Below, one piece after another: positions 13,332-14,726 of a stretch of 14,726 nt of DNA. The notes below the pieces were generated by a model. That model was given only the letters and a program-made list of their open reading frames with translations, was not told where the DNA came from and searched no databases. The stretch comes from Spirochaetales bacterium (GTDB lineage Bacteria > Spirochaetota > Spirochaetia > SZUA-6 > DRHE01). The stretch spans positions 1 through 14,726 of the forward strand of contig JAFGFV010000249.1 of assembly GCA_016930895.1 (NCBI GenBank), given 5' to 3'. A program made the position numbers and the translations under genes. Within the stretch, counting starts at the first letter, position 1, and every line of letters begins with the position of its first letter.

Positions 13332-14726
13332 ATGAGCGCTTCTATGAAAACAGTATCCTACACGGTCAAACCGAACATCCCCGAGCGCCTCAGGCCGCTG
13401 GAGGAGATCGCCAACAATCTCTGGGTCAGCTGGAACTTCGACGCGGTCATGCTGTTCATGCGCCTGGATTTCGACGCCTGGCAGCAGTCGCACCTCAATC
13501 CCGCCCGCGTCCTCGGGCTCATCCCCCAGAGCCGCCTCGAGGAGCTCGCGGAGGACGACTCCTTCGTGGCCGCCCTGGAGGCGGTGTACGGCAGGTTCCA
13601 GAAGTACCTGAAGAGCGAGCGCTGGTACAAGGGCGACAACTCCGACGTGATCGCCTACTTCTCGATGGAATACGGCCTGGACGTGAGCCTGCCGATCTAC
13701 TCGGGAGGTCTGGGCGTGCTGGCCGGGGACCACCTCAAGAGCGCCTCGGACCTGGGACTGCCGCTGGTCGGGGTGGGGCTGCTGTACCGCCAGGGCTACT
13801 TCCAGCAGTACCTGAACCCTGACGGCTTTCAGCAGGAGATCTACCCGGAGAACGACTGGTACACCATGCCCGTGCGCCTGCGCCTGGACGAGCAGGGCCA
13901 GCCGCTCAAGGTCTCGGTCAGGCTCGACGGCTTCGGCGTCACGGCCCAGATCTGGGAAGTCAAAGTCGGCAAGATCTCCCTGTACCTGCTGGACACCAAT
14001 ATCGAAGACAACGATCCGGCGAACCGGGCGATCACCGCCACCCTCTACGGCGGGGACCAGGACATGCGCTGCCGCCAGGAGATCCTCCTGGGAATCGGAG
14101 GCATCCGGGCGCTGGAGACGCTGGGGCTGCATCCGGCGGTCACGCACATGAACGAGGGGCACTCGGCGTTCCTCGGGCTGGAGCGCATCCGACGCCTGGT
14201 CAAGGACCGGGGCTTGAGCTTTCCGGAGGCCCTGCAGGTGGTGTGGCCGACCAACGTGTTCACCACCCACACGCCGGTGCCGGCGGGCAACGAGCGCTTC
14301 GGGGGCGAGCTCATGGGGCGCTACTTCCGGGAGTTCGCGGGGGAACTGGGCCTGAGCTGGAAGGAGTTCCTCGCCCTCGGGCGGGAGCGACCCGAGGACG
14401 ACCACGAGAGCTTCTGCATGACCGTGCTCGCCCTCAACCTCGCGGCCTACTCCAACGGGGTCAGCCGTTTGCACGGGCATACCTCCCGGAAGATGTGGAG
14501 CGCCCTGTGGCCCGGGCTTCCGGCCGAAGAGGTGCCGATCAAGAGCATCACCAACGGGGTGCACCCCCGGACCTGGATCTCCCACAACATGGTCGAGCTC
14601 CTGGACCGCTACCTCGGGCCGCGCTTCGAGAGCGACCCCACGCAGCTCGAGCTGTGGGAGCGCATCGACCGGGTCTCGGACGAGGAGCTGTTTCGGACCC
14701 ACGAGCGGCGGCGCGAGCGCCTGGTG
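13332..14726 (+). CDS. glgP: Alpha-glucan phosphorylase, GT35 family (N-terminal 465 codons, cut by right edge)
   Basis: This enzyme releases glucose 1-phosphate from glycogen or maltodextrins by phosphorolysis. The frame is open from 13332 to the window end. ATG 13332 and ATG 13344 are both possible starts; only a weak AGG precedes the first. N-terminal PLEEIANNLWVSWN, YFSMEYGL (from residue 109), YSGGLGVLAGDHLKSASDLG (from residue 123), THMNEGHSAF (around 272), FTTHTPVPAGNERF and ITNGVHPRTW (around 408) are typical of the alpha-glucan phosphorylase type found in archaea and many bacteria (TIGR02094 style), rather than the E. coli MalP type. The pyridoxal-phosphate lysine and C-terminal domain lie beyond the window. 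It diverges from the small four-cysteine gene and links to storage-glucan use, not obviously to the furanose operon. Confidence 0.93.
   Translation, partial: MSASMKTVSYTVKPNIPERLRPLEEIANNLWVSWNFDAVMLFMRLDFDAWQQSHLNPARVLGLIPQSRLEELAEDDSFVAALEAVYGRFQKYLKSERWYKGDNSDVIAYFSMEYGLDVSLPIYSGGLGVLAGDHLKSASDLGLPLVGVGLLYRQGYFQQYLNPDGFQQEIYPENDWYTMPVRLRLDEQGQPLKVSVRLDGFGVTAQIWEVKVGKISLYLLDTNIEDNDPANRAITATLYGGDQDMRCRQEILLGIGGIRALETLGLHPAVTHMNEGHSAFLGLERIRRLVKDRGLSFPEALQVVWPTNVFTTHTPVPAGNERFGGELMGRYFREFAGELGLSWKEFLALGRERPEDDHESFCMTVLALNLAAYSNGVSRLHGHTSRKMWSALWPGLPAEEVPIKSITNGVHPRTWISHNMVELLDRYLGPRFESDPTQLELWERIDRVSDEELFRTHERRRERLV

Noticed and set aside
1..14726. tRNA, rRNA, CRISPR arrays, insertion sequences, integrases or phage genes
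   Set aside because: I looked on both strands and saw no cloverleaf, regular spaced repeats, transposase or integrase motifs, or terminal inverted repeats.

Overview
The window is a gene-dense, high-GC bacterial chromosome segment with mostly ATG or GTG starts preceded by GGAGG-like ribosome sites, short gaps and several overlapping or nearly touching genes. I see no phage, transposon, CRISPR, tRNA or rRNA signal. The mix (a CUT2-type furanose ABC transporter, a bacterial/archaeal-type ferredoxin:thioredoxin reductase catalytic chain beside a glutaredoxin-like protein, and an archaeal/bacterial-type glucan phosphorylase) suggests a saccharolytic bacterium with anaerobic-style redox biology. 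A spirochaete or deltaproteobacterium-like lineage would fit, but this placement is a low-confidence guess.

Region 1 (1-6301, + strand) looks like one sugar-uptake operon. It holds the C-terminal part of a YtfQ-like binding protein, a double-domain ATPase (YtfR-like), two permeases (YtfT- and YjfF-like), an aldose 1-epimerase and a zinc-dependent NAD-type dehydrogenase. The gene order ytfQ-ytfR-ytfT-yjfF matches the E. coli galactofuranose transporter and the related Gaf furanose transporters. The binding protein would capture a furanose sugar and the ATPase and permeases would import it. The epimerase would interconvert anomers and the dehydrogenase would start oxidation. The epimerase lacks the usual catalytic Glu at its normal alignment position. 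A NagA-like deacetylase or amidohydrolase (6323-7504, - strand) converges on this operon and may belong to the same pathway.

Region 2 (7736-8379, + strand) is a two-gene redox module: a CGFC glutaredoxin-like protein followed after 2 nt by a ferredoxin:thioredoxin reductase catalytic subunit. A 17-bp tandem duplication covers the end of the second gene.

Region 3 holds a nitrilase-superfamily amidohydrolase (8437-9414, -) that diverges from an MFS transporter (9551-10867, +). The intergenic region carries two strong dyads. The MFS gene is followed by a HEAT-like protein of unknown function and a metallophosphoesterase with an unusual C-terminal part.

Region 4 holds a small four-cysteine zinc-binding-like protein (12999-13211, -) with a good promoter and ribosome site. 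It diverges from the N-terminal 465 codons of an alpha-glucan phosphorylase that runs off the right edge. The most unusual points are the altered mutarotase active site, the NagA-like enzyme with a changed substrate motif, the Grx/FTR pair and the uncharacterised HEAT/phosphoesterase pair. I do not see a clear-cut new defence or mobile system.
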